A stretch of DNA of 64,000 nt. Origin: Spirochaeta sp. UBA5339 (GTDB lineage Bacteria > Spirochaetota > Spirochaetia > DSM-2461). Of this stretch, positions 54,160-63,861 are shown piece after piece. Made by a program: the position numbers and the translations under genes. The stretch covers positions 113,044 to 177,043 of the forward strand of contig DHQL01000016.1 in NCBI GenBank assembly GCA_002408085.1. The letters run 5' to 3'. Position 1 is the stretch's first letter. The number at the start of each line of letters is the position of its first letter. The notes under the pieces were generated by a model. It was not told the origin of the DNA. It worked only from the letters and a program-made list of their open reading frames with translations, and made no database searches.

Positions 54160-54227
54160 ATCGAGTATATCGAGATTTATTCATAAAAGACTGATTAAAG
54201 GATTAAGGTTTAGCAACATATTCTCCA

Positions 54228-55103
54228 TCAATAATACAAAGCATCAGTTTCACCTTCAAGCTCAACAATTCTAAAACCATATCGTTCAAGGTTAATGAGA
54301 ATATCTCTAAATAAAATTTCAGATAAATAAGAATTACTAAATTCTCTATCAAAGTTTCTATTTTTTGGAGAGACTGCAAAATACTTCTGGCTGAAATCTA
54401 AATACTCATTACTAAAAGCTGTACCATTAGTTAGGGATAGATATCTGGAATACTGAATAAAAAAGAGGGCAAAGCTATTTAGTATTGAAAAAGCAAGATT
54501 TCTTAGATCATTTTTATACAATATTTTGTATTGGTTAAAATCTTTCATCATAATTTCATAACTGGTCTCAAGATTAGTTATTTCCAATTGGATATACTCA
54601 TCCGATAGGTAATGCTTAGGTAATTTTTCAGCATTATATTCACAGGTTGCATTAAGAAAATAGAAGTTTAAAATCTTTCTTACCTTAAAAAAACTGTTTG
54701 GATAAACAGATAGTAAATGAATATTCCTATCAACGTTATCAATACAATGACCTAATTCATGTAATACAAGATAATGAGAAAACTGAATATTTTGATTTTT
54801 GAATTTTATTTCATCTAAAGAACTTATTGGCTTTTTAATTAAGGAATGAATTATTTCTTCACGAATTATGACAGTATTTAACTTAGTTGACCTATCAAAA
54901 ATGGTTTTTCCAAACCCTGTATAGTCAGCTGTATTTGTATAACTCTCATTCTCATCAATTTCGGCTATGATATCGCCATAATTCTTTTCAGTGCTAATGA
55001 TAATCTCAGCTAAATTAGCCCTATAATTGAGAATCGAATATGCATCCGTAACTACTGATTCAAAGATAGAAAAATCATTGCCTGTTTTATTTGTTATTTT
55101 CAT
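54228..55103 (-). CDS. Zincin-like metallopeptidase-type protein
   Basis: 291 residues. HELGH at 115-119 gives the zinc-binding HExxH, and the CEYNAE segment at 154-159 offers the third ligand, as in gluzincins. The rest is helical with many Phe/Tyr/Asn. No signal peptide, so cytoplasmic. Substrate unknown. Its ATG has no clear ribosome site. Confidence 0.6.
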   Translation of the reverse strand: MKITNKTGNDFSIFESVVTDAYSILNYRANLAEIIISTEKNYGDIIAEIDENESYTNTADYTGFGKTIFDRSTKLNTVIIREEIIHSLIKKPISSLDEIKFKNQNIQFSHYLVLHELGHCIDNVDRNIHLLSVYPNSFFKVRKILNFYFLNATCEYNAEKLPKHYLSDEYIQLEITNLETSYEIMMKDFNQYKILYKNDLRNLAFSILNSFALFFIQYSRYLSLTNGTAFSNEYLDFSQKYFAVSPKNRNFDREFSNSYLSEILFRDILINLERYGFRIVELEGETDALYY

Positions 55104-55274
55104 TTTCTACGACTTAAAACCCCATTTGGAAATATTAAGCAAATATGCTTTATTATAGTCCTTATTTAAAAAAACTAATTCTCTGGCTTTAGACCACCAT
55201 CATATTAGGCAACTACAACTCAAAATGAGAAGGAGATATCCAAGGTTATGTGAATATAATTCCTGTGTTCTTTG

Positions 55275-56378
55275 TTAGTAGGTAAATACATCTGAACGCA
55301 TACTCTTGAAAGTATCTAATTTAAGAATAGGGGGAATAAGATCCTCTATATAATCAAAGAATCGCTGTGTCTGCATCTCAATATCTTCAGCCCCTTTGAA
55401 TAGCTCACTCATTGGGACTCTTATATGAATTGGATGCCAAATATTCTGTCCCTTTCCGTGATTGGCGATATCATACATATCCCATTCATATGTAGTTGAG
55501 TCAATAATTGACTTCAACTCTTTCTTGAACTCCAAATAGGTTTCATCCTTTGGATATCCAGAATGGTACCGTTTATCAAAATCTACAATAAGAGAAAAGT
55601 CTGGGCTACTCATCCCTGCAATAGGTTCAACTCTATGATCTTTCTCATCTAAAAGGAACCCTATAAAAAGACCTGGATTCCAATGAGCCAAAAAGGAAAA
55701 CCCATATCTTCCCCAAGCATCCTGCCTTCTACTTTCTTCAGTGATTATCTTATCTAACCTTTCTCCATACTTATTTTCTATAAAAGTCAAAAGGTCTTTT
55801 ACTTCATAAGGCAGATTTTTGACATAATTATAGTTACGAATTGATGCAAACTTTATTGGCTCGGCAGGGCCAAGTCCTTCATCCCTTAATAGACGAAGAA
55901 AAGATGGTACGATGGTATCGGATGATGAGTCTTCAGATGTGGCATTCCAGGATTTGATAACCTCATAGATATCACTCCAGCAGAGATCAACATCAGTAGC
56001 TTTTGATGAGTGCTGAGCGGGTGTTGCTGTTATTAGTATGATCTTGAAATCATCAAAGTTCTCTTCAGCATGTCTTCGATAATTCTCTATTTGGTTATCG
56101 TGTAATTCTGCCCACACCTTATGTTCAGATATAATAACTTTGTTATCAAACTCAATAAGCATATCTGGATAAACGCCTGAAAAGTTTACCTGTGTTGAGC
56201 AGCGGATATCTCCTTTTATCTCAACTTCATGTCCGAGCATTTTTTTAATTATTAACTTTGCGAGGGAATCATTATTTTTTAATATCCATGAAAAGGCTTC
56301 AGTTACAAAATTTTCAATAGGATTCTTACCTTCTCTGGGAATGTACTTTCTTAAGGAAACCAGTAAGTCATCTGCCAT
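55275..56378 (-). CDS. PD-(D/E)XK nuclease family protein
   Basis: 367 residues from the ATG at 56378 (GGAG six bases upstream). N-terminal Glu22 (IENFVTEAFSW), then P71-D72 in GVYPDMLIEF, E85-H-K87 in IISEHKVWAEL and Q96-x-x-x-Y100 form the nuclease core. It resembles the nuclease at 28918 in layout and may be a related family. The C-terminal half is unrecognised. The upstream XRE gene is 72 bases away. Confidence 0.7.
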   Translation of the reverse strand: MADDLLVSLRKYIPREGKNPIENFVTEAFSWILKNNDSLAKLIIKKMLGHEVEIKGDIRCSTQVNFSGVYPDMLIEFDNKVIISEHKVWAELHDNQIENYRRHAEENFDDFKIILITATPAQHSSKATDVDLCWSDIYEVIKSWNATSEDSSSDTIVPSFLRLLRDEGLGPAEPIKFASIRNYNYVKNLPYEVKDLLTFIENKYGERLDKIITEESRRQDAWGRYGFSFLAHWNPGLFIGFLLDEKDHRVEPIAGMSSPDFSLIVDFDKRYHSGYPKDETYLEFKKELKSIIDSTTYEWDMYDIANHGKGQNIWHPIHIRVPMSELFKGAEDIEMQTQRFFDYIEDLIPPILKLDTFKSMRSDVFTY

Positions 56379-56450
56379 TATCTTCTCCACAATATGGAAA
56401 TTAAGTATATGGTCAGACTAAAACAAGGAGAGTAATTAGTAAATCATTTT

Positions 56451-56660
56451 TTACTCACCAATCTCAGCGTACCTAATAATTTCATAGACGTGACAGTCAA
56501 AGCGCTTAGCAATCTTCTCAAGCAATCCTACAGTCGGAGAAGAAATATTTTTCTCGACCTTAAAGATATGGCTTCGAGCTATCCCCACATCATAAGCAAG
56601 AGATTCCTGTGAAATATTCCGATCATTACGAAACTGCCGAATGGCATTGCCAATATCCAT
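56451..56660 (-). CDS. Small XRE-type DNA-binding protein
   Basis: 69 residues, almost only the helix-turn-helix domain: NISQESLAYDVGIARSHIFKVEK, then LLEKIAKRFDCHVYEII. Such minimal repressors often are restriction-system controllers (C proteins) or antitoxins. It faces the lipoprotein gene across repeats of TGTCCAC. Confidence 0.85.
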   Translation of the reverse strand: MDIGNAIRQFRNDRNISQESLAYDVGIARSHIFKVEKNISSPTVGLLEKIAKRFDCHVYEIIRYAEIGE

Positions 56661-56686
56661 GGATCAATTTTTTCACTCTGTCCACA

Positions 56687-56763
56687 ATCGCACCACTCTT
56701 AATAGTGGACAATCAGTCAATTCTATGAACATAATGAATAAATAATGTCCTTAATAGTGGACA
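56687..56763. promoter_or_regulatory. Operators for the small XRE protein
   Basis: CTTAATAGTGGACA occurs at 56698 and 56750 in direct orientation, and an inverted half TGTCCAC lies near 56680. They fill the divergent gap between the regulator and the lipoprotein gene. Confidence 0.6.
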
Positions 56764-56789
56764 TCGCAACTAATCAATTGGAGGACATA

Positions 56790-57725
56790 ATGTCAAAACT
56801 AATCAGAATTCTATTGGCTCTATTTCTCGTCTTATCATTCGTCGCCTGTGATAATCCCACAAGCAGCTCAGATGCTGAAGTCACAATGCTTCCTTCTCTT
56901 GGAGGATCTATCAGTAGAGCAGTTATCCCCTCAACAGGTGTAGATAGAGCAACAGCTCTCTACTACTTCCAGACACCTCTGGTTTACTCATTCGAAGATA
57001 ATGACCAGGGAGTTGGTGATGGTGATAGCTTTACGGCAAACAATGATGTTTTTGGCGATGTGACTTTCACAATCAGCGTATCAGACTCAATCGTCACTTA
57101 TACTGGAACCGATGCTTCAGACTCAATTGAAATCACCATCTCATATGACTCTGAATCAAAAGCATTCAGCCTTACCCAGTTCATGTACATTGATGACCAG
57201 TCTGGTGTACTCGGTGCTCCCATGAAGCTCTTTGCCCAGGTAAAAGCTACTGATGTTCCCATCGCCGATGACGGAACATTCCAGGGAGATATTTGGGCAG
57301 TGGTACTTGCAGATATGGGTGGCTCAATCGGAGCCCAGGTTAATGGTGTTGGAGAACTCTATCACGGTGAAATGACTACAGGAAATGTTGGAACTGGTGT
57401 TGCTTTCCAGGATCAGGGAATGAGTATGACAATCCCTGATGGAACAAATAAACCTGCCGATGCTGCTGCTCTGAGCAACTTGTCAAACATGAAGGCTTAT
57501 ATGAATGATGTCGGCTATACAGCTTTCAAAACTGCTGCAACAATGGCAGAACTGAACGGTATCTACTACAGAATCGGCCAGGCAAATGCTGTCGAGTGTG
57601 ATCCTACCGATGAGGGAGCCAATCCTTCCTACATTGATGATGACCTGAATACAACGTCAGATTTTCAGGCTTACTTTGTGAGTAAGGGACTTACATCCTG
57701 GGCCTCAGTGACTAAGTACCAGTAG
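56790..57725 (+). CDS. Lipoprotein of unknown function
   Basis: 311 residues from the ATG at 56790 with GGAGG upstream; an earlier start at 56745 would include the operator. The signal peptide ends in the lipobox LSFVAC, so the protein is lipid-anchored in the cell envelope, as is common in spirochaetes. The mature part is rich in Asp, Ser, Thr and Gly with beta-strand patterns. No known domain. A hairpin terminator follows. Confidence 0.7.
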   Translation: MSKLIRILLALFLVLSFVACDNPTSSSDAEVTMLPSLGGSISRAVIPSTGVDRATALYYFQTPLVYSFEDNDQGVGDGDSFTANNDVFGDVTFTISVSDSIVTYTGTDASDSIEITISYDSESKAFSLTQFMYIDDQSGVLGAPMKLFAQVKATDVPIADDGTFQGDIWAVVLADMGGSIGAQVNGVGELYHGEMTTGNVGTGVAFQDQGMSMTIPDGTNKPADAAALSNLSNMKAYMNDVGYTAFKTAATMAELNGIYYRIGQANAVECDPTDEGANPSYIDDDLNTTSDFQAYFVSKGLTSWASVTKYQ

Positions 57726-57743
57726 AAAAAAACTACTTTAATG

Positions 57744-57770
57744 AAGCTGTCTTAACGGGCAGCTTTTTTA
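57744..57770 (+). terminator. Terminator after the lipoprotein gene
   Basis: AAGCTGTC-TTAACG-GGCAGCTT (one G-U pair) followed by a run of T. Confidence 0.85.
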
Positions 57771-58592
57771 TTCAAAGTCAGTATTACTGTCTATTTGAGC
57801 TATATCAAACCCTAAAAGAAAGAATGCTTTATCAATAGCTCGAAAATCTGACTGTTTATATTCTTCTCCAAATTCAATAGTCGTAATATATCGAAGAAAC
57901 CAAGAAGCAAGTTTATTTGATATCATTGCAGCTTGATGATTAGTAATGCTGCGCCTCTTAATTTCAAGTAATTCTCTATGTTCCTTAGCTACAAATCTTT
58001 TTCTACTCCCATTACCACTGAAAGATATTAGTTTAGAAGTAATTTTCTTAAGATTATTTTTTTCTTCAGACGACAGGTTCTTTGAAAATTCAACAAATAT
58101 ATAACCTATAAATGCAGCCACTCTTGAATCAAAAATTGTCGTATAGTCACATGTGAAGGAATAAACTTTGGTCCAACCACTACTCCAAGTAATTTCCTCA
58201 AGATCACAGTCAATACAGTTATCATCTTCAAACCAGGTTTTACATCGAAGTAAATAACTTTTTAATTCACTTTTACGGTGTAAATCTATTGCATCGATTA
58301 TGTTTGATTTTTGAACATCACCCCAATCAAATATTTCGATACAAGAAAGTATTAGAGAATGATCATCTGATTCTTTATTTATTGGCAATTGAGAATCTAT
58401 ATTCACAGAATACTTCGGATTGTATAAATAAAAATTATTATATTCTTCAGATGCAGGAAGAACTCCATTACAACTAAGAACACCTCTTTGTCCATAATTC
58501 ATAGAGTAGCTTTTGAACTGGATATTGTTTGAATAGAACTCAGAGAAATTTAGCTCATTCATAATGTTTACAAAATCCGAAAAGTTTTTCAT
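57768..58592 (-). CDS. Unknown protein
   Basis: 274 residues from the ATG at 58592, with AAGGA seven bases upstream. Acidic and aromatic-rich with a basic stretch (NGSRKRFVAKEHRELLEIKRRS) near residue 200, possible nucleic-acid contact. No membrane segment or known motif. Confidence 0.5.
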   Translation of the reverse strand: MKNFSDFVNIMNELNFSEFYSNNIQFKSYSMNYGQRGVLSCNGVLPASEEYNNFYLYNPKYSVNIDSQLPINKESDDHSLILSCIEIFDWGDVQKSNIIDAIDLHRKSELKSYLLRCKTWFEDDNCIDCDLEEITWSSGWTKVYSFTCDYTTIFDSRVAAFIGYIFVEFSKNLSSEEKNNLKKITSKLISFSGNGSRKRFVAKEHRELLEIKRRSITNHQAAMISNKLASWFLRYITTIEFGEEYKQSDFRAIDKAFFLLGFDIAQIDSNTDFE

Positions 58593-58666
58593 TTGCATTT
58601 CCTTTTTTTTTAATATGTAAATAGTAATACTGTAAGTAGATCCATAATAATCAAATAGATAGTTTT

Positions 58667-58969
58667 TTATTTCAAGGATTTTTTTATATATCTTACTATT
58701 CTCTTTGCATCAAAGAAAGCATAGCAGAAGGATATAGATATAGGGTAAAGAAAAATAAAAATGACTCGATCCCGTAACCCTTGAAAGCTATACCAATTCT
58801 GAGTAATCCCATTTATCCACTTTAAGAAATTTAAAGTAATACCCATCCCTTCAACCCTGGCAAAAACTTCAGGATTCTCTTTATCAAGGTCCAGGTCATA
58901 TATCACCCTCTGAAAGTGTTCATGATCCATCTTATCCGATAGTTCCGTAATCCATTTTCCAATTCTCAT
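58667..58969 (-). CDS. Small protein with a hydrophobic C-terminal segment
   Basis: 100 residues from the ATG at 58969; GGAGG lies five bases upstream, and an upstream in-frame start would overlap the preceding gene. The stretch VIFIFLYPISISFCYAFF near residue 75 looks like a membrane segment. It starts just after the end of the 422-residue gene. Confidence 0.5.
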   Translation of the reverse strand: MRIGKWITELSDKMDHEHFQRVIYDLDLDKENPEVFARVEGMGITLNFLKWINGITQNWYSFQGLRDRVIFIFLYPISISFCYAFFDAKRIVRYIKKSLK

Positions 58970-58970
58970 T

Positions 58971-60239
58971 TCATCCTCCAAAGCACGAAATGTCATAGAT
59001 ATTGACACTCTCAAGTGTCCCTCTGGCATCCCAGAGCTTGTTTAGTGTCTCATCAGGGAGAAGAGTCAGGATCTCTTCCTCTTCCTTCTCCCATTCATTA
59101 GTTTGCTGCACCCAGACATCAAGAGGCCACTGCCAATCCACCTGATAGCCAAGTCTATTAGCAAGTACGATTCCTTTTCCATAAGGGGCTTTTAAAAGGG
59201 GATCAATGTTGTATGGTGCTTCTTGATTCAATAAACGATCTGCAAGGTCATCAGGTTTCTTACTGACTCTGATTGCACTGCGAATGGCAGCAATGATTCG
59301 GGAGGGACTATCACTGGAGAGATTCAACAGCAATTTGGCTGCTTTGTTCTTCTCAATCCCTTTGAGGATATAACCAGCCATATCTTCAGCGGTGTAAAGT
59401 CTTCTTTTCTTGAGGACCATTTTGCTGGGATACTTAACCTCAGTTGGGAATTTGAGCATAAACTTGAGCCTGGGATCATAAATGTCAAAGAGGTCTTCCA
59501 AGGTCGGTCTATCTTCTTCAGGCAAATCCTCCAAGACTTTATGAAGCATATAATAAGGAACCTGCCTTCTTTTCTCTAAATATGAGCGTTTATAGATAAT
59601 ATTGCTTGGGGTTACCTGAAGGTATATCGACCGATAGTCTGTTAAGTGCAATGTGCGATCAGAATTCGGTAGTATAGATGTCATCACCTCAGCATAGTAA
59701 AATCTTTTCCCTGGTTCATACTCTGTTACTATTGATCGTCTGTAAAAGTCTTTCCCTGTGCAGTGATAGAGCTTTATGGCTGTTTCTTGATCTTCAAGAT
59801 AGAGACCACGGAAGTAGCTGAATAAATGATCCTCGATGATCCGAGATTTCTTTATGACTGGATCACTATGTACCTGTTCCACATCTCTATAGACAGGTTC
59901 CGAATCCAACTCAAAATCTTCAGGGAAGCCCACCAGTAGATATGGATTCTGATGAGCATCAACTCGTAGAAAAATCACCAGGTCGTATCTGAACTTCCCC
60001 AGTTCAATCTGTAGACAAATCTCTTTCTCATGAACACTATTAACGAGGGCGGAACTTATCTTCTCAAGAACTTGAAACAGTCTGAATCTCTCAACTTCTT
60101 TTTCCTGGTCCTTAATCAGAGTGAAATATAGGATGTTGGTAAAATACATAGGTTGATCAATCCAGGTCTGATACAGCAGGTCCTTCGATATTTCTATGAT
60201 GTTGCCATCTTCAATGGCTTGTTCTTTATCTTCTGACAT
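58971..60239 (-). CDS. Unknown large soluble protein
   Basis: 422 residues with AAGGAG before the ATG. Acidic, with many Leu-rich helices; no membrane segment or known motif. First gene of the two-gene operon with the small membrane protein. The promoter region upstream shares a 31-base repeat with the next operon. Confidence 0.55.
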   Translation of the reverse strand: MSEDKEQAIEDGNIIEISKDLLYQTWIDQPMYFTNILYFTLIKDQEKEVERFRLFQVLEKISSALVNSVHEKEICLQIELGKFRYDLVIFLRVDAHQNPYLLVGFPEDFELDSEPVYRDVEQVHSDPVIKKSRIIEDHLFSYFRGLYLEDQETAIKLYHCTGKDFYRRSIVTEYEPGKRFYYAEVMTSILPNSDRTLHLTDYRSIYLQVTPSNIIYKRSYLEKRRQVPYYMLHKVLEDLPEEDRPTLEDLFDIYDPRLKFMLKFPTEVKYPSKMVLKKRRLYTAEDMAGYILKGIEKNKAAKLLLNLSSDSPSRIIAAIRSAIRVSKKPDDLADRLLNQEAPYNIDPLLKAPYGKGIVLANRLGYQVDWQWPLDVWVQQTNEWEKEEEEILTLLPDETLNKLWDARGTLESVNIYDISCFGG

Positions 60240-60267
60240 ACATACTCCTTACAAAAAGCTGCATATC

Positions 60268-60298
60268 ATATAAGAAAAAGTTTCCAAAAGTAAAACGA
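60268..60298 (-). repeat. Copy 1 of a duplicated promoter region
   Basis: A 31-base sequence starting ATATAAGAAAAAGTTTCC is identical to the copy at 63301, and similarity continues into the AT-rich part upstream. On the minus strand TTTACT and TATATA form a promoter-like pair before the gene at 60239. Confidence 0.7.
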
Positions 60299-60363
60299 AA
60301 AAGAAATTATTTTTTAATTGATTACAGTATAGTGATTTAAGTAACAGCGACATCAAAGAGGTA

Positions 60364-61257
60364 TCACAATTCTCTATGAAACCTATACTTCTCCCGAATA
60401 CGATCAGCATACCGAGCAATGATCTCCGCTATCCTTTCCCAGCCTTCTTCGGCACAGGCAACAACTCTCTCATTAGATCCTTGAAGGAATAGTTCAATAT
60501 CGGAATGGGAAGTATTATGAACTTTGAGTGCTGGGTCTTGAACCAGAAGTCTTTCAACATTCTCGGGAGATAAGCTGATCAAATATGGGCAATCAAATTC
60601 CTTGGCGAATAACACTCCCCAAGAGTTGACGAAATCGACTCTACAGATTGTCGATAAGCTCTCTGCAAAATGCCTCATGACCACCTGCGCTTCATACTCT
60701 ACTATACAAGGAATAACCTCAGTTAAGGCTTCAACAGAATTGTCATTTTTCAGAGAAAGAACAACTTCATCCTTATTGTCTTTGAACATGAAGTAGCCCA
60801 CCGTATGAAAAGAGTGCTTCTCCTCAAGCCAATATTGGAGCAGCCAGAACTCGCTCTTAGGGTAATAATGTTGCTCATAATATGTGGCAAACCCCTCGGT
60901 CAAATAGGGACCGTATACATCAAATTGGAAGAGGTTGTCATAAAAGTAATGTAGTATCTCATGGAACAAGGTAGATTCAATTTCCATACCGTGCTGATCC
61001 CTGTTGATAAGAATCTCATCGGTGGCTTGAACATACCGCCCCAGGCAGTCATCCAAATCGAGAAATGAGATTTGAATCTCTCCTCGCTGAGTTAAAGGGA
61101 TACCAACGTCTATTGAGACTTCCTGGACTTTACCAATTACGGATGAGAGAATGTTCTGCCAGGGATATACCCAGTCTGTAAATAGCTTAAAATCAAATAT
61201 CTCTCCATTTGACACGATTGTATATTTCAGAGCTTGCTGATGTTGGATTTCGGTCAT
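60364..61257 (-). CDS. Zincin-like metallopeptidase-type protein, gluzincin pattern
   Basis: 297 residues from the ATG at 61257, two bases after the preceding stop. HEILH at 99-103 and the LTEGFATYYE motif from about residue 119 give HExxH plus a Glu, as in gluzincins. The protein has no signal peptide. Function unknown. It follows the two paralogous genes in one operon. Confidence 0.65.
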   Translation of the reverse strand: MTEIQHQQALKYTIVSNGEIFDFKLFTDWVYPWQNILSSVIGKVQEVSIDVGIPLTQRGEIQISFLDLDDCLGRYVQATDEILINRDQHGMEIESTLFHEILHYFYDNLFQFDVYGPYLTEGFATYYEQHYYPKSEFWLLQYWLEEKHSFHTVGYFMFKDNKDEVVLSLKNDNSVEALTEVIPCIVEYEAQVVMRHFAESLSTICRVDFVNSWGVLFAKEFDCPYLISLSPENVERLLVQDPALKVHNTSHSDIELFLQGSNERVVACAEEGWERIAEIIARYADRIREKYRFHREL

Positions 61258-61259
61258 AC

Positions 61260-61991
61260 TTATTCCCCATCGCAAATAGAATCATCAATTACGTTAATTC
61301 CGACAATCCTTTTCTTGTCAGAGATATTAACTGTTTCATACTGAACCTCAACATGGACCGACTTAGCATCCCAATCAATTTCATTGGGTTCAAGAAGTAC
61401 AATCCCAAAATCATCAGTGGTAAACCTTTTTTTCGGAACTAATAAACGTTTTCTTATGAGATTATCAAGCCTCTCTTTGAACGCTAATTCTTCAGATGAC
61501 TCTATATTCTTAACTTCAGGCATTCTGATAACATCACCAACTAAGTCGTAGAGATTGTCGAAACCATGTGCATTTTCTTGTTCAGAATCATTGATTATGT
61601 ATTTGGATTTTTCTTTCCGCATTTCAAGCAGAAAAGCTGTATACTCCTTTTGATTCTTACAGATATGATAGTTGTGGGATGATAAGAATCTATGACTTAC
61701 TTCATTTCCATTTTGTAGTGACAAAAAACCTCTGTACCACCCGATCCCGCAGTGGAAAATAATTTCAAAATGCATGCTTGGAAATATACTCGACATTTTG
61801 AGTAGAGCATTGTAAGTCATACGTCGAAATGTATCAAAATAGTACATGACTTTTCCGTCGGTAGTTCCGTCCCCTGATTGATGAAAATCAATTACTTTAT
61901 CCTGAGATAATAGCCAAACTATATCCTTCCAATCTTGGCTGGACATGAACTGTTCATACTCTTCTTTTTCGGAGAGTGAAGAATACTTCAC
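61260..61991 (-). CDS. Unknown protein, paralogue of the next gene's C-terminal half
   Basis: 243 residues, GTG start at 61991 (no clear ribosome site, start uncertain). Residues 10-170 align with residues 230-390 of the larger gene upstream: FMSSQDWKDIVW with YLKSQNWKEIVQ, and GFDNLYDLVGD with GFGSLYSLVGD. No catalytic motif is seen. It lies between its paralogue and the metallopeptidase-like gene. Confidence 0.6.
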   Translation of the reverse strand: MKYSSLSEKEEYEQFMSSQDWKDIVWLLSQDKVIDFHQSGDGTTDGKVMYYFDTFRRMTYNALLKMSSIFPSMHFEIIFHCGIGWYRGFLSLQNGNEVSHRFLSSHNYHICKNQKEYTAFLLEMRKEKSKYIINDSEQENAHGFDNLYDLVGDVIRMPEVKNIESSEELAFKERLDNLIRKRLLVPKKRFTTDDFGIVLLEPNEIDWDAKSVHVEVQYETVNISDKKRIVGINVIDDSICDGE

Positions 61992-62017
61992 AAAAATTTT
62001 GTGATAACATTCATCAG

Positions 62018-63247
62018 TTATAAAATACTCTTTAAACTGGACTCCAAATTGATAATTCTTTTCATATGATTTTTGTTGTTAATCTCAACAGTCATCATTG
62101 CAAAACTCAAATTACCTTTATTTATTACATTTTCAATGATTTTTGAGTCGGCCTCACTCATTACAGGTTCTTCTTTTGAATCTCCAACCAAAGAATACAA
62201 ACTTCCAAATCCTTCAAGGATCTCTAATTGAGGATCATTAAAGATATACTCTGAGTCCTCAAATATTTTATTTCGAAATTGATTTAGTTTATTACTATCA
62301 GAAATATCTTGCCGATAACTCTCAATTGAGAAGTGTTTTTGGTATTTTATTTTCCCATTCTCATAGATCATGAAACCTCTTTTTGTCTTGTGTTGAATAT
62401 CATGATAAATAGTTTCAATCTTTAGTTTTGGGAAATGTCTTGATAAAAAGAGTAATGCATCATTGGCATACCATAATTGTGTAGTGAAAGAGTACTTAAA
62501 TCGTTTCCCAAGCATAATTTCACCTGAGTAATTTTCATCAATAATTCTATTTAAATCTGCTCTCTCTGATTGCTGGACAATTTCTTTCCAATTTTGGCTC
62601 TTCAAATAGTCTTCTAATTGTTTCCTATCCTGAAGTGTTCCATATTGAATATATATTTCATGAAGATAAGGTGTTCCTCCAAAATATTCAAAACAGAATG
62701 GCCTTTTGACATTAGAACCATAGCCAAAAATTGTTGATAATTTCGTATCGAGCCATATATTGACATCCCCATAGTTATTACAGCTCCAGAAGACTTCATG
62801 GGGTTCAGGCAATTTAACTTCATTCTCAAGTTTAATTCCCAAATATTCATAGTTATTTAAGAAGAATTGGTATTCAGTAGGATTATTAAAGATAATGTAT
62901 TTTGAATCTCGGTAATATTCTTCAAGAATCACTCCTCCCTTTGAAGAAGCCCAACCACAAGGCATTCCATCATGAGGATCTCTTGTTCCAATATGACCAG
63001 TTAACTTGAATCCAGAGAGTACTTTTGAAGACTCTTTAAGCCAATCTATCGGAAGAAGATAGGATTTTGTCCAAATATCATAACTTATCTTTCCAAGATC
63101 AATATTTGTAATATCAATATCTATATGATGAAACCTCTCTTTTATGAACTCTTTATGAAACTTCCTCAGATGCTGAACTTGTGCTTCTTGGATTTGGTAT
63201 TCCTCATCCCATTCAATGTTGATTTTGTGATTCTGTAAGTCTCCCAT
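62018..63247 (-). CDS. Unknown protein with repeated module
   Basis: 409 residues from the ATG at 63247 with AGGAG six bases upstream. Two or three copies of a module (Y...AL..LS..FP....E..H...RGF....G) run through it; the C-terminal copy is shared with the gene at 61260. The pattern loosely resembles phage/plasmid ferredoxin-like proteins of the YubB/Api92 kind, but this is uncertain. First gene of a three-gene operon. Confidence 0.6.
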   Translation of the reverse strand: MGDLQNHKINIEWDEEYQIQEAQVQHLRKFHKEFIKERFHHIDIDITNIDLGKISYDIWTKSYLLPIDWLKESSKVLSGFKLTGHIGTRDPHDGMPCGWASSKGGVILEEYYRDSKYIIFNNPTEYQFFLNNYEYLGIKLENEVKLPEPHEVFWSCNNYGDVNIWLDTKLSTIFGYGSNVKRPFCFEYFGGTPYLHEIYIQYGTLQDRKQLEDYLKSQNWKEIVQQSERADLNRIIDENYSGEIMLGKRFKYSFTTQLWYANDALLFLSRHFPKLKIETIYHDIQHKTKRGFMIYENGKIKYQKHFSIESYRQDISDSNKLNQFRNKIFEDSEYIFNDPQLEILEGFGSLYSLVGDSKEEPVMSEADSKIIENVINKGNLSFAMMTVEINNKNHMKRIINLESSLKSIL

Positions 63248-63300
63248 ATAACACTCCTGCCTCATATTTATTGTGTGGAGCGCATATGGCTCCGAATGTT

Positions 63301-63331
63301 ATATAAGAAAAAGTTTCCAAAAGTAAAACGA
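63301..63331 (-). repeat. Copy 2 of a duplicated promoter region
   Basis: Identical over 31 bases to 60268-60298, here about 60 bases before the gene start at 63247. Confidence 0.7.
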
Positions 63332-63403
63332 TAAATAATTATTTTTTTAAATCATTATTATAGAAAGATTTAAAAAGTCATCTTGATTGAATAGCTATAA
63401 ATA

Positions 63404-63861
63404 TTAGTAGATTCCGTATTCCATCTCTTCAAGATTCCGACCATCAAGGAGTAATCCCAAGGCATAGATTCTATCCATCCCGTTGAACATCATTGCACCC
63501 CGACGGTGGAGAATAAAACGATCATGATCAATGGCAATCTCCCCAAACTTGGAGACTAATAACTTCAGCCAGCAACACTGAAGATATAGACTTAGGTCTG
63601 AATATAATTCGTGATTAGTACTCCTTCCGCCCGTTGTAATGAAGATCCCTCTTCTTCATATTGCAGAAATCAGTTATTGAAATATTTGTCTCGATAACGG
63701 TAGAACTCGTCTTCCTCAACAGAGATAGAGGTCTCATCATAGGCAAACAACTCAGGTGTCAAAAAAGCTTGCAGCTTGCAGAGCTTATTAAAACCAGGAA
63801 GGTCCGAATCAATAGATTCAGTTTTCTGTAAACAACTTCCAAGAGAATATAACAGGAACAA
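63404..63861 (-). pseudogene. Probable broken coding sequence near the right edge
   Basis: Two minus-strand open frames follow each other: one at 63670-63861 ends in ETSISVEEDEFYRYRDKYFNN, and one stays open from 63655 to a TAA at 63404, reading HELYSDLSLYLQCCWLKL and further coding-like sequence but lacking a usable start. Together they look like a frameshifted or partly deleted gene. No family recognised. The rest of 63862-64000 holds no supported gene. Confidence 0.35.
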
